NCBI RefSeq assembly: GCF_050632385.1 | Contig: NZ_CP192599.1 | Span: forward strand, 1,860,001 to 1,924,000 | Direction: 5' to 3' | Length of the DNA: 64,000 nt | From: Humitalea sp050632385 | GTDB taxonomy: Bacteria > Pseudomonadota > Alphaproteobacteria > Acetobacterales > Acetobacteraceae | Shown here: positions 33,435-41,981 of the stretch, one piece after another | Layout: every line of letters starts with the position of its first letter | Numbering within the stretch: the stretch's first letter is position 1 | The notes under the pieces: model-generated | The model's database searches: none | What the model saw: the letters and a program-made list of their open reading frames with translations, nothing else | What the model was told of the DNA's origin: nothing | Program-made: the position numbers and the translations under genes

Positions 33435-35237
33435 ATGATCGCTGCCGCGACCACCCGTCTGGCATCGTCCGATACCCCCGTCATCGACGGGCGGCGGCGT
33501 GTCGCGGTCGCCTTCGCCGATGTGGTCGGCTACTCGACATTGATGGCCGTCGATGAAAACGGCACCTACGCGCGCTGGATGGAATTGCTTTCCGCCCTCG
33601 TGGAACCGCAGACCCGCCGCCACCACGGCCGCATCGTCGACCTGGCGGGCGATGGCGTGCTTGCCGTCTTTGCCGCCGCATCGGATGCCGTGGGCTGGGC
33701 GCGCGCCGTGCAGTCCGGCGTGCGCGCCGGGCGTCCGGGCGGCGTCGGGACCGACCCGGTGCCGATCGCCCTGCGCATCGGCATCCATGTCGGCGAGGTC
33801 TTCGCCAATGGCGATCGTATTTTTGGCGATACGGTGAACGTCGCGGCGAGGTTGCAGACCCATGCCTCGCCAGGCGGGATCGTGCTCTCGGCGGCCGTGC
33901 GCGCCGAACTGGACGGCGCGCTGGATGCCGAGTTGCGCGACATCGGCCATTTGGAACTCAAGGGCTTCGAACGCTCGGCGCGACTCTACTCGATCGAGGC
34001 CGATCGGGTGCAGGCGGCGATCCCGCTGCATACCGCCGGCGGTCTGCCCTCCATTGCGGTGCTGCCGCTGCAGGACCACGACGGCGATCCCGAAAGTGGC
34101 TACTTCGCTGATGGCATCGTGGCCGATGTGGTCACGTCACTGGCCGGGCTGCACGAGTTGTTCGTGGTCTCCAGCGCCTCGGCCGCGGCCTTTCGCGGGC
34201 GTGAGCCCGACCCGCGCGAGGCGGGGCGCATCCTCGGCGTGCGCTACCTGCTGCAGGGCAGCCTGCGCCGCACGCCCCAGGGGCTGTCGATTTCGGTGCA
34301 GCTTTGCGATGTGCAGACCGGCGGCGTGCTGTGGGGCGACCGGATGCAGGTGCCGCACGGCGGCCTGTTCGCCGTGCAGGAAGACATCGTCCGCAAGGTC
34401 GTGTCCGGACTCGCCCCCAATGTGCGTTCGGCCGAACTGCGCCGGGCGATGCGCAAGCGGCCGGAGAGCATGACGGCCTACGACCGGACCCTGCGCGGCC
34501 TGCATGTGATCGGCAGCGCGAACCGCGACGTCTTCGAGAGCGGGCGCGTTTTCCTGGCCGAGGCGATGGCCGAGGAGCCGGGATTCGCGCTGCCGATCGC
34601 CTGGGCCGCGCGCTGGCACAGCGTGCGCGTCGGCCGCGGTTGGTCGGCGGAGCCGGGGCGCGACGGCGCCGAGGCGATGGCGCTTGCCGGCCGCGCCGTC
34701 GACCTGGATCGGGGCAATTCACTCGCGCTCGCGACGCTGGGCCATCTGAAATCGATCCTGCTGCACGATTGCGACGCGGCGATGGAATGCTTCGATGAGG
34801 CATTGGCGTCCTGCCCCAATGATGCGGTCGCCTGGACCTTGTCGAGCGGCACGCTGAGCTACCTCGGACGCGGTCCTGATGCGGTGCGCCATGCCGAGCA
34901 GGGGCTGCGCCTGTCGCCGCGGGATCCCATGCGCTACGCGCAGTTGATGTTCCTCGGCATCGCGCATTACGCGAAGGGTGGTTTCGAGGACGCGGTCAGG
35001 TTCACCCGCCAGTCGGCCGCCGAGAACCCGTTGCACGGCGCGACCCTCATGGTGTTGGCCGCGGCCCTGACCGCCGCCGGGCGGCAGGCCGATGCGCGTG
35101 AGGTCGCTCACCGCTACCTCGCCCTCAATCCGCGATTTTCCGTCGCCGACTATGCCGAGACGCGCCAGCCGTTCTGCGATCTCGCCTTGCGCGCGATGTT
35201 CCTCGGCCATCTGCGCCAGGCCGGTTTGCCGAACTGA
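33435..35237 (+). CDS. Class III adenylate/guanylate cyclase with TPR tail
   Basis: A 600-residue soluble protein. The cyclase domain (about 22-190) has VAFADVVGYSTLM with the metal aspartate, DLAGDGVLAVF with the second one, and GDTVNVAARLQTHA. A TolB-like domain follows (SIAVLPLQDHDGDPESGYFA, LLQGSLRRTPQGLSISVQLC), then TPR repeats (about 345-580). This cyclase-TolB-TPR layout is common in alphaproteobacteria. It should make cAMP or cGMP. A Crp/Fnr-type regulator lies about 1 kb downstream, on the opposite strand. Confidence 0.9.
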   Translation: MIAAATTRLASSDTPVIDGRRRVAVAFADVVGYSTLMAVDENGTYARWMELLSALVEPQTRRHHGRIVDLAGDGVLAVFAAASDAVGWARAVQSGVRAGRPGGVGTDPVPIALRIGIHVGEVFANGDRIFGDTVNVAARLQTHASPGGIVLSAAVRAELDGALDAELRDIGHLELKGFERSARLYSIEADRVQAAIPLHTAGGLPSIAVLPLQDHDGDPESGYFADGIVADVVTSLAGLHELFVVSSASAAAFRGREPDPREAGRILGVRYLLQGSLRRTPQGLSISVQLCDVQTGGVLWGDRMQVPHGGLFAVQEDIVRKVVSGLAPNVRSAELRRAMRKRPESMTAYDRTLRGLHVIGSANRDVFESGRVFLAEAMAEEPGFALPIAWAARWHSVRVGRGWSAEPGRDGAEAMALAGRAVDLDRGNSLALATLGHLKSILLHDCDAAMECFDEALASCPNDAVAWTLSSGTLSYLGRGPDAVRHAEQGLRLSPRDPMRYAQLMFLGIAHYAKGGFEDAVRFTRQSAAENPLHGATLMVLAAALTAAGRQADAREVAHRYLALNPRFSVADYAETRQPFCDLALRAMFLGHLRQAGLPN

Positions 35238-35287
35238 ATCGGGCGTGCCGTCGCGGCCGCCGTAGCGTCTGGAAGCGGGAGGGTGTC

Positions 35288-36274
35288 ATGAGCCGGGGCG
35301 GGACGATCGGGCCGATGGATGGCGTTGATGGCGTCGATGGTGTGGACGGGGTCGAAGCGCTTGACCTGCTCAGCGGTGGGCGGAAACCCGGCGGCGTGCT
35401 GCGGCCGATCGGTGTCGCGCCGGAATACGAGAAGCGCGGCGTCGAGACCTTCTATCGCGGCCACCGCTGGCCACCCGAGCTGGCTGCGCCCTGGCCCAGC
35501 ACGCCCGCGGACGTCGCGCCGAAGCTGACGGATTTCACCCCCGACAATGCATCGTTGCTGGTGCTGGCCGAATTCGTGAAGCAGCCGACCGACATGTCGA
35601 TACCGGCCTGGGACCAGATCCTGACGACAGCGAAGGACACGCCCCCCATGTCCGGCCAGGAGTTGGCCGACGAGTTGGCCGACCTCGTGGCGCTGGTCGA
35701 GTATCGCGCGGGCGTGATGGCCGAAGCACTCGCCCAGCGCAGCGGAATCATCGGCTACTTTCGCGGCGTGCTGAGCTTCAATATCTCAACGCATCCCTAC
35801 ACGTATTACCTGGCCGCCGCGGCGCTGCGGATCGGCCAGTTCGAGTCGATGTACTACAAGAACGTCTTCAAGCGGCCACGCCCGTCGCGGCTTTGTCCCG
35901 GGCTGATGCCGCCGATCGACCATCCGGGGCACCTGGCCTTCCCCAGCGGTCACGCGACCGAGGCCTTCCTGGTCGCGCGCTGCCTGGAAGAGGTGGTGCC
36001 GAAACTCGTCGGAACTGGTCTGGCCCAAGCGAAGAGTCCGTTCCGGTACCTGGCCGAACGCATCGCCAAGATCCGCGAGGTGATGGGCATGCACTACCAT
36101 TCCGACACGACGGGGGGGGAGAAGCTGGCGGCGGGCTGCTTCCTGCTGCTGCTGCGGTGCCCGATCATTTGCGGTGAGGCCGCGTCGGGGAGTCCCGTCG
36201 CCAAGATCAAAAACGTGGACATCTTCCCAGGCGGCTGGCTTGCCCGGGCGATGGCCGAATGGGAGCCGCGCTGA
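35288..36274 (+). CDS. PAP2-superfamily phosphatase / vanadium haloperoxidase-like protein
   Basis: A 328-residue protein with the three acid-phosphatase motifs: YYKNVFKRPRPSR, FPSGHATEAFL and REVMGMHYHSDTTGG. The spacing fits soluble haloperoxidase-like members rather than membrane lipid phosphatases; only weak hydrophobic stretches are present. Near the N terminus the short unit Asp-Gly-Val is repeated in tandem (GVDGVDGVDGVE). A GGGAGGG ribosome-binding site supports the start. The substrate cannot be told. Confidence 0.82.
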   Translation: MSRGGTIGPMDGVDGVDGVDGVEALDLLSGGRKPGGVLRPIGVAPEYEKRGVETFYRGHRWPPELAAPWPSTPADVAPKLTDFTPDNASLLVLAEFVKQPTDMSIPAWDQILTTAKDTPPMSGQELADELADLVALVEYRAGVMAEALAQRSGIIGYFRGVLSFNISTHPYTYYLAAAALRIGQFESMYYKNVFKRPRPSRLCPGLMPPIDHPGHLAFPSGHATEAFLVARCLEEVVPKLVGTGLAQAKSPFRYLAERIAKIREVMGMHYHSDTTGGEKLAAGCFLLLLRCPIICGEAASGSPVAKIKNVDIFPGGWLARAMAEWEPR

Positions 36275-36304
36275 GCGCGCCCCGCGGCCGAAATCGCCGG
36301 CGCC

Positions 36305-37057
36305 CTACGCCCCCGCGGCGGCGCGCAGCAGCGCGTCGATCTCGGCGCCGATCTCCTCCGGGCGGTGCAGGATGATCGCGCCCCGGCCGACCGTCAGGAC
36401 GCCGGCGCGCGCCAGCCTGGCGATTTCGCGCGAAACCGTCTCGCGCCGCAGTACCAGCCGGGCGGCGAGGACATGCTGCGGCGGCGGCGGGCTGATCATG
36501 CGCTCCCCACCCGCGCGCGGCCGCGACAGCCGCAAAAGCTCGGCCAGCACGCGCTGGCGCAGCGGAAGGGCCGCGGCTTCAAGATTGCGCTCATCCTTCA
36601 GCCGCAGCCGTTCAGCCAGCATCCGCAGCAGCCGCTGACCGGCGGGTGGCGCATGCAGGACCAGGTCCAGGAAGGCCGGCCCAGGCACGACGCATAGCCG
36701 GCTGCGCAGCAGTGCGGAGACATTGGCCGAGCGGCGGATGCCGTCGATCGCCGCCAATTCGCCGAAGATGGCGCCGGGGCCGAGGTCGTTCAGGATGATC
36801 TCCTCGCCGGCGGCGCTGCGCAGCAGGACGCGCAACGCGCCCTCCGCGATGAAGAACACGTCGTCGCTGGTGTCGCCGGCATCCATCACCATCTCGCCGG
36901 CTGCCAGCACCCGCCAGCGGGCCTGCGTGGCAAGCCGCCGCAGCGCGTCCTCGGCGACATCGGCCAGGAAGGGCAGCCGGCGCAGCGCATCGATGCCGGA
37001 CGCGGCGGGGGCGGCGCCGGGAACACGATCGGGCTGGTCGCTGGCCGTGCCTGGCAT
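36305..37057 (-). CDS. Crp/Fnr-family transcription regulator
   Basis: A 250-residue protein. The cyclic-nucleotide-binding fold (about 25-150) contains VLAAGEMVMDAGDTSDDVFF and LGPGAIFGELAAIDG. A C-terminal winged helix follows (AARLVLRRETVSREIARLAR, then AGVLTVGRGAIIL). There is no Fnr-type cysteine cluster. GELAAIDGIRRSAN is close to the cAMP-pocket pattern, so cAMP binding is plausible with the nearby cyclase, but the key residues were not tested. The start is the ATG at 37057; the frame extends to a TTG at 37105. Confidence 0.85.
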   Translation of the reverse strand: MPGTASDQPDRVPGAAPAASGIDALRRLPFLADVAEDALRRLATQARWRVLAAGEMVMDAGDTSDDVFFIAEGALRVLLRSAAGEEIILNDLGPGAIFGELAAIDGIRRSANVSALLRSRLCVVPGPAFLDLVLHAPPAGQRLLRMLAERLRLKDERNLEAAALPLRQRVLAELLRLSRPRAGGERMISPPPPQHVLAARLVLRRETVSREIARLARAGVLTVGRGAIILHRPEEIGAEIDALLRAAAGA

Positions 37058-37209
37058 CGGATGATCCAGTCTGCTTGCCGCCACGGGCGCTTCTGGGACG
37101 CCCAAAGGGTATGGCCCCGCGGGCCGCCGTGGAAGGGCGTCCGGCAGGGCCGGGATGGGGCCGCCCCCGGCCGCGCCAGGGGCGCGACCGGGTCATCGAT
37201 GGCGATGGG

Positions 37210-37569
37210 TCAATTGCGGGCCGCGCCGAAGCCGCGACTGGCCAGCATCGTCTCGCCGGCGGAGTTGGGCACCCAGACGATCTCCATGTTCTCGTTGTTG
37301 TCGCGCGTGGTCGGCACCGCGCCAAACGGCGGCAGCTGGGCGCGGCCGGCCTCAAGGTAGCTGGCCTCACCGCTGTAGCCCGTCGCGCTCGGCCCCATTT
37401 GGCCGCCGCCGACGATGTTCTCGCGCTCGGCCGGGCCGTACTCGACCTCGATGTTCTCACCCGAACCGACGACGCGGGGATAGGTGACGCCGTCGGCGGC
37501 GATGGCGCCGAGGCTGAAGGCCGGCACCAACAGGGCGGCGGCGAGGATGGAGTTGAGATGGTTGCGCAT
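37210..37569 (-). CDS. Small secreted protein of unknown function
   Basis: A 119-residue protein with a signal peptide (MRNHLNSILAAALLVPAFSL, cleaved near GAIAA-DG) and a clear ribosome-binding site (AAGGAGAC). The mature part has YPRVVGSGENIEVEYGPAER and IVWVPNSAGETMLASRGFGA. It has no cysteines and no recognised domain. Predicted periplasmic. Confidence 0.7.
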   Translation of the reverse strand: MRNHLNSILAAALLVPAFSLGAIAADGVTYPRVVGSGENIEVEYGPAERENIVGGGQMGPSATGYSGEASYLEAGRAQLPPFGAVPTTRDNNENMEIVWVPNSAGETMLASRGFGAARN

Positions 37570-37704
37570 GACGCTGTCTCCTTCTGTCCGCCCGAAGCCC
37601 GATGCTCCGGCCGTGTCAGAAGGGGTAGTCCAGCGCCCCGCGGCGCGATGTGATCGGACTCACACATCGACGTGCCTGATGTGCGTGGCGAAGGTCCGGC
37701 GTGG

Positions 37705-38766
37705 CTATTCCAGTTCGCGCAGGAAGGCCCGCAGCCCCTCGGCCCAGAAGCGGGCGTTGCCGGTCGTGCCATGGCCGAAGGTGTCCGCACTCGCCGGGAT
37801 CAGCAGCACGCGGCCGTGGCTCACGCGCTGCATCGCCGCCTGCATCACGCCGGTCTCGGGTGGGTTGCGTTCGTCATCGGCCGCATTGATCGCCAGCACC
37901 CGCGCCTTGATCCGTTCCAGCAGCGGAGAGGGATTGTAGTCGCGCGACGAATCCCATTGCCAGATGAAGTCATTGGCATCGGCGGTCATCGGCGCGGCCA
38001 GGCGCTGCTCCACCAGGCGGTCCGCCGCGGCGGCGGTCGGGGCAGCCGCCTGGGTGCGCAACGTGCCGCCATTGGTCGCCGTGCCGTAGAACACATTGGC
38101 GATCACCAGCGACGCCGGCTGCTGGGTATAGGCGCCGTTGTTGTAGCCGGGGTCGCGGCGAACCATCTCGATCATCAAGCGTCGCAGCATCCAGTTGCGG
38201 CTGGCCATTTCGGTCGGCTGCGATGCCATCGGCACCAGCGCATCCATCGCATCCGGATAGGTCACGCCCCAGACCCAGGCATGCATGCCGCCCATGGAAT
38301 TGCCGAGCACGAGGCGCAGCCGCGGCACGCCCAGCCCCTCGGTCACCAGGCGGTGCTGTGCCTGCACCATGTCGGCGTAGTTATAGCGCGGAAAGGCGGC
38401 GCGGCGGCCGTCCGATGGCTTGGCCGACTGCCCGGCGCCGAGCGCATCGGGGATGATGATGAAGTAGCGGCTGGCATCGAGCGGCTGGCCCGCGCCGAAC
38501 AACTCACCGGCGAAGGCGGGTGTCAGCATGCTGCGCGCCGAACCCGCCGTGCCGTGCAGGATCAGCACCGGCACGCCGCCGGGTTCGCCAATGGTCGTGT
38601 AGGCCAATGGCAACTCGGCCACCGTCTCCCCGGTATGGAAGCGGAAATCGCGCGCGACCCAACGGCCTTCACGCGGGGCCGGATATTCGGCGGCCTGGGC
38701 AGGCAGGGTCATGACGGCAAGCCCCAGAAACAGCGCGGCACGCCGCAGGACGGTCAGGCTTTTCAT
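37705..38766 (-). CDS. Exported alpha/beta-hydrolase, MetX-like fold
   Basis: A 353-residue protein with a signal peptide ending LPAQAAEYP. The hydrolase domain has the oxyanion region LILHGTAGSARS and the nucleophile elbow LVLGNSMGGMHAW, with likely acid Asp in AINAADDERNPP and His in DTFGHGTTGNA. The overall pattern resembles homoserine O-acetyltransferase relatives, but the signal peptide argues for a periplasmic esterase or hydrolase. It precedes a Bug-type receptor and an amidohydrolase on the same strand, suggesting uptake and breakdown of an organic acid or ester. Confidence 0.82.
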   Translation of the reverse strand: MKSLTVLRRAALFLGLAVMTLPAQAAEYPAPREGRWVARDFRFHTGETVAELPLAYTTIGEPGGVPVLILHGTAGSARSMLTPAFAGELFGAGQPLDASRYFIIIPDALGAGQSAKPSDGRRAAFPRYNYADMVQAQHRLVTEGLGVPRLRLVLGNSMGGMHAWVWGVTYPDAMDALVPMASQPTEMASRNWMLRRLMIEMVRRDPGYNNGAYTQQPASLVIANVFYGTATNGGTLRTQAAAPTAAAADRLVEQRLAAPMTADANDFIWQWDSSRDYNPSPLLERIKARVLAINAADDERNPPETGVMQAAMQRVSHGRVLLIPASADTFGHGTTGNARFWAEGLRAFLRELE

Positions 38767-38857
38767 GGTGTTTTCTCCGGGGGTTTTTATCTTGCGGCCA
38801 GCCTATCGGCTGGTGGCGGCGCCCGCCAGCAAAAGCCTGCGCCGCCGTTCAAGCGGG

Positions 38858-39832
38858 TCAGTCGATCTGAACCCGCGATTCCCGGGCGACGCGGGTCAGG
38901 ACCTCGGTCTCCCGCGCCACACGGGCGGCGCGTTCGGCGGCATTCATCGGCGGCAGCGCCTCGACCCCGTTCTCCCGCAGCGGTGCCAGGGCGACCGGGT
39001 CGCGCATGATCTTGACGCATTCCGCGGCGACGCGATCCACGATCGCGTCCGGTGTCCCGGCCGGTGCCCAGACGGCGTAGGTGACGCCCATGTCGAAGCC
39101 CGTCAGCCCGGCTGCTTCATCGACCGTCGGCACATCCGGCAGGATCGAGGACCGGCGCGACCCGGTCACCGCCAGCGCCACCACCAGCCCGCCGCGCAGC
39201 GCCGAGGCCGAGGTATTGGTGCCCGCGAAATTCATCGGAATGGCGCCGGAGATCGTGTCGGTCAGCGCCGGCCCGCCGCCGCGATACGGCACGTGCACGA
39301 TGTCCAGCCCTAGCCGCTGCTTGAACAATTCGCCAGCCAGATGCCCCGCCGAGCCATTGCCGAAGGACGCGTAGTTGAACGTCCCGGGCGCTTCCCGGAT
39401 ACGGGAAATCAGTTCGGCCAGGCTGCGTATGCCCAAGGCGGGATTCACGATGATCGCGAGCGGTGAATAGCCGAGGATCGCGGCCGGGATGAAATCGCGC
39501 TGCGTGTCATAGGGCAGGCGCGGAAACACCACCGGGTTCACCACGTGCGAGGTGACGGAGTGGAACATCAGCGTATAGCCATCGGGGCGCGATTTCGCCA
39601 CGACCTCGGCCCCGATCACGCCATTGGATCCACCACGGTTCTCCACCACCACGGTGCGGCCGAGCGTCTGGCCAAGCCGTTCCGCGACGATGCGCCCGAC
39701 GATGTCATTGCCGCCGCCGGGTGGCCAGGGAATGACCAGCCGCACCGGCCGATCGGGCCAGGTATCGGCGATGGCCGGGGCCGATAGGGCGGCGGCGAAA
39801 CCCGCCGACAGCAACACATCCCTGCGTTTCAT
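38858..39832 (-). CDS. Bug/TctC-family periplasmic solute receptor
   Basis: A 324-residue protein with a twin-arginine-like or Sec signal (MKRRDVLLSAGFAAALSAPA). The family body includes WPDRPVRLVIPWPPGGGNDI, VVENRGGSNGVIGAEVVAKS, PDGYTLMF and HVPYRGGGPALTD. These proteins bind small carboxylates for tripartite tricarboxylate transporters. No TctA/TctB membrane genes are adjacent, which is usual for Bug receptors. It lies between the hydrolase and amidohydrolase genes. Confidence 0.93.
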   Translation of the reverse strand: MKRRDVLLSAGFAAALSAPAIADTWPDRPVRLVIPWPPGGGNDIVGRIVAERLGQTLGRTVVVENRGGSNGVIGAEVVAKSRPDGYTLMFHSVTSHVVNPVVFPRLPYDTQRDFIPAAILGYSPLAIIVNPALGIRSLAELISRIREAPGTFNYASFGNGSAGHLAGELFKQRLGLDIVHVPYRGGGPALTDTISGAIPMNFAGTNTSASALRGGLVVALAVTGSRRSSILPDVPTVDEAAGLTGFDMGVTYAVWAPAGTPDAIVDRVAAECVKIMRDPVALAPLRENGVEALPPMNAAERAARVARETEVLTRVARESRVQID

Positions 39833-39886
39833 CTTTGGCGTGTCCCTCTGGCGCGGTTGATCCGCGCTCTTGATGGTTTGGCGGGG

Positions 39887-41119
39887 TTACTCCGCGGCGA
39901 TCGGTTGGCGATAGCGGGCCGGGATATCCAGGTTGAACAGGCGTGCCGCGTTCAGCCCCAGGATGTTGCGCCGACCCGTATCGGTCAGGAACGGCAGGTC
40001 GTGGATCGCCGAAGGCACGTCGAAATCCCAGTGCGGCCAGTCGGAGGCGTAGAGCAGTTGGGTTTCCGCATTGATCGCCTCGAAGGTGCCTTCCAGCAAC
40101 TTGAGGTTCTGGGCCTCCATCGGCTGCGACGTGTAGAACATCTCGCGCATGTATTCGCTCGGCAGGCGCTTCAGCAGCGGCGCCTCGCTGCGCCGCATCA
40201 GGTATTCATGGTCCAGCCGCTGCATGAGGAACGGCACCCAGGCGAGGCCGCTTTCGATCCAGATCGTCTTCAGCCGCGGGAAGCGTTCCGGCAGCCCGTT
40301 GATGACCCAGTTGGTCAGATGCACCATGTTCGACAGCACGAAGGACAGTGCGTGCATCGAGATGAAGCGGTTGAGCTGCTTGGTATATTCATTGTGCCAG
40401 TTGTGGTGGGCGTGGAAGCCGATCGGGATCCCCGCTTCCTCCAGCATCGCGTAGGTGCGCATGTATTCGTTCGAGTGCACGGCCTGGTAGCGCGTGCTGG
40501 TCACCAGGAAGCCGACGACGCCCTTGGCGCCGATGAAGCGCTTCACCGTCGCCTCCGCGGCTTCGGGCGAATTGAACGGCAGGTAGAGCATCGCCTTCAT
40601 GCGCGGCTCGTGCGGCAGCACATGTTCGACCAGCCAGCGATTATAGGCGGTGGCGAGTTCCGCCTCCATTTCCTTCACCGGATGCATGCCGAGGAACAGC
40701 AGGCCCGACGGGAAGAAGACCTGGTAGTCCAGCCCGAGCGCGTCGATCGCGCGGCGGCACAGCGTCACTTCGCGTGGCACCGAGGTATCCTCGACCGGCT
40801 CCTTCAACCCCGCGCCATGGGGGATGCGGCCGTGGACGCTTTGCCATTGCAGGCCGGGGATGTCGTTGAGGAAAGCGTTCTGCCCGGTGCCCCCTCCGAA
40901 GGTGAAGGCGGCTTCGCGCGTCGCATCATTCTCGATGAACTTCAGCACTTCGGGCCAGGCCGCCGTCTCGCCGATATGGCTGTCGACATCAACGATGAAG
41001 GTGCGATCCAGGCCGCGCTTGATCGCCTGGCTGCGGCCATGCGCCAGGATATCGGCGGAATGGGTGCGGGCGCCGATGATCGGCAGTTCAACCGGGGCCT
41101 GGCGCGGGGTTTCGGTCAT
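39887..41119 (-). CDS. Amidohydrolase-family protein (amidohydro_2)
   Basis: A 410-residue protein of the ACMSD-related metal hydrolase/decarboxylase group. FIVDVDSHIGE replaces the usual DxHxH start, GFHAHHNWHNEY supplies histidines, and LLYASDWPHWDFD carries the C-terminal Asp. Similar proteins decarboxylate or hydrolyse aromatic-derived acids. The ATG at 41119 has GGAG in front. It is followed by the Bug receptor gene and preceded by a small protein and a Rieske ferredoxin, all in one direction. Confidence 0.85.
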   Translation of the reverse strand: MTETPRQAPVELPIIGARTHSADILAHGRSQAIKRGLDRTFIVDVDSHIGETAAWPEVLKFIENDATREAAFTFGGGTGQNAFLNDIPGLQWQSVHGRIPHGAGLKEPVEDTSVPREVTLCRRAIDALGLDYQVFFPSGLLFLGMHPVKEMEAELATAYNRWLVEHVLPHEPRMKAMLYLPFNSPEAAEATVKRFIGAKGVVGFLVTSTRYQAVHSNEYMRTYAMLEEAGIPIGFHAHHNWHNEYTKQLNRFISMHALSFVLSNMVHLTNWVINGLPERFPRLKTIWIESGLAWVPFLMQRLDHEYLMRRSEAPLLKRLPSEYMREMFYTSQPMEAQNLKLLEGTFEAINAETQLLYASDWPHWDFDVPSAIHDLPFLTDTGRRNILGLNAARLFNLDIPARYRQPIAAE

Positions 41120-41142
41120 GGCGTGCCTCCGTCTTCTTTTTT

Positions 41143-41463
41143 CTAGAGCAGACCGGTCTCGTCGGCGCCGAAGCGCGGCCGGCCGGCCCACATCGACAGG
41201 TCGAAGAGATTCAAATCCACGGCGCGCAGCAGTTCCGTCACCGTCACCGCGACCTCGGTCGGCGTCACCGCGTCGCGCCCGCCGACGGGCAGGAAGTGAC
41301 GCTGCTCCAATTCCACCTTGGCCGCGAAAAGCTTCAGCCCGGCGGCGATCAACTGCTGCACGGCTTCGTCGGGGATGGCCCGCGTGGCCTCGGCGGTCAG
41401 CGCGGCCTCGGCCAAGGCCAGCGCCTGTTCGGCGACGCGGGCGATGTCGGGTGCGTCAGGCAT
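41143..41463 (-). CDS. Small protein of the Rieske/amidohydrolase cluster
   Basis: A 106-residue helical protein (ARVAEQALALAEAALTAEAT, EAVQQLIAAGLKLFAAKVEL) with VTPTEVAVTVTELLRAVDLN. No family recognised. Its start overlaps the Rieske gene end by 8 bp and the amidohydrolase follows after 23 bp, so all three are co-expressed. It may be an accessory subunit. Confidence 0.65.
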   Translation of the reverse strand: MPDAPDIARVAEQALALAEAALTAEATRAIPDEAVQQLIAAGLKLFAAKVELEQRHFLPVGGRDAVTPTEVAVTVTELLRAVDLNLFDLSMWAGRPRFGADETGLL

Positions 41464-41827
41464 TGACCGACACAAAAACCGCACCCTGCCGCACCGTCAC
41501 CTTGTGTGCGGCCAGGCGGATGCGATCCAACCCCGCGTGGCGACCGGTGCGCAGGTCGAATTCATAGCCATGCCAGGGGCAGACCACGTGCAGCGAGCCT
41601 TCCTTGTAGTGGATGCCCAGGCTGCGGCGGTCGGCGTCGAGCCGTTCCTCGACGCCCTTCATCATCTTGCCCTGGCAAACCGGGCCGCCCTGGTGCGGAC
41701 ATTCGTTGCGCCAGGCCTGAAGCTGGCCGTCGACGCGAAACACGCCGATCTCGATGCCACCCGCCACGACGACCTTGCGGCCGCCTTCGGGGATTTCGTC
41801 TTCCTGTCCGACGAAGACTTCCTGCAC
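41456..41827 (-). CDS. Rieske-type [2Fe-2S] ferredoxin
   Basis: A 123-residue protein with both cluster motifs: CPHQGGPVC (Cys and His ligands) and CPWHGYEFDLRTG. Size and lack of a membrane anchor fit a soluble ferredoxin component of a ring-hydroxylating or demethylating oxygenase. No oxygenase alpha subunit is adjacent. It is the first gene of a leftward group with the 106-residue protein and the amidohydrolase. Confidence 0.92.
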   Translation of the reverse strand: MQEVFVGQEDEIPEGGRKVVVAGGIEIGVFRVDGQLQAWRNECPHQGGPVCQGKMMKGVEERLDADRRSLGIHYKEGSLHVVCPWHGYEFDLRTGRHAGLDRIRLAAHKVTVRQGAVFVSVNA

Positions 41828-41981
41828 GTCGATCCTCCAGTCACGTCTCTACCGGACGTATTAGGACAAATGGGCCAAAGCGGGCGCGGTGTGTCAAGTC
41901 GGGTTTCGCAAGATTGGCGCGCATAGCCCCGTGCGCTCCGGCCGCATCCTTGGCAGGATGTCGCGTCTCACTGGAGCCGCC

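Noticed and set aside
35306..35360. Tandem Asp-Gly-Val codons taken for a repeat element
   Set aside because: The repeat is only nine-base units within one coding frame near the N terminus; it is simple codon slippage rather than a mobile or CRISPR-type repeat.
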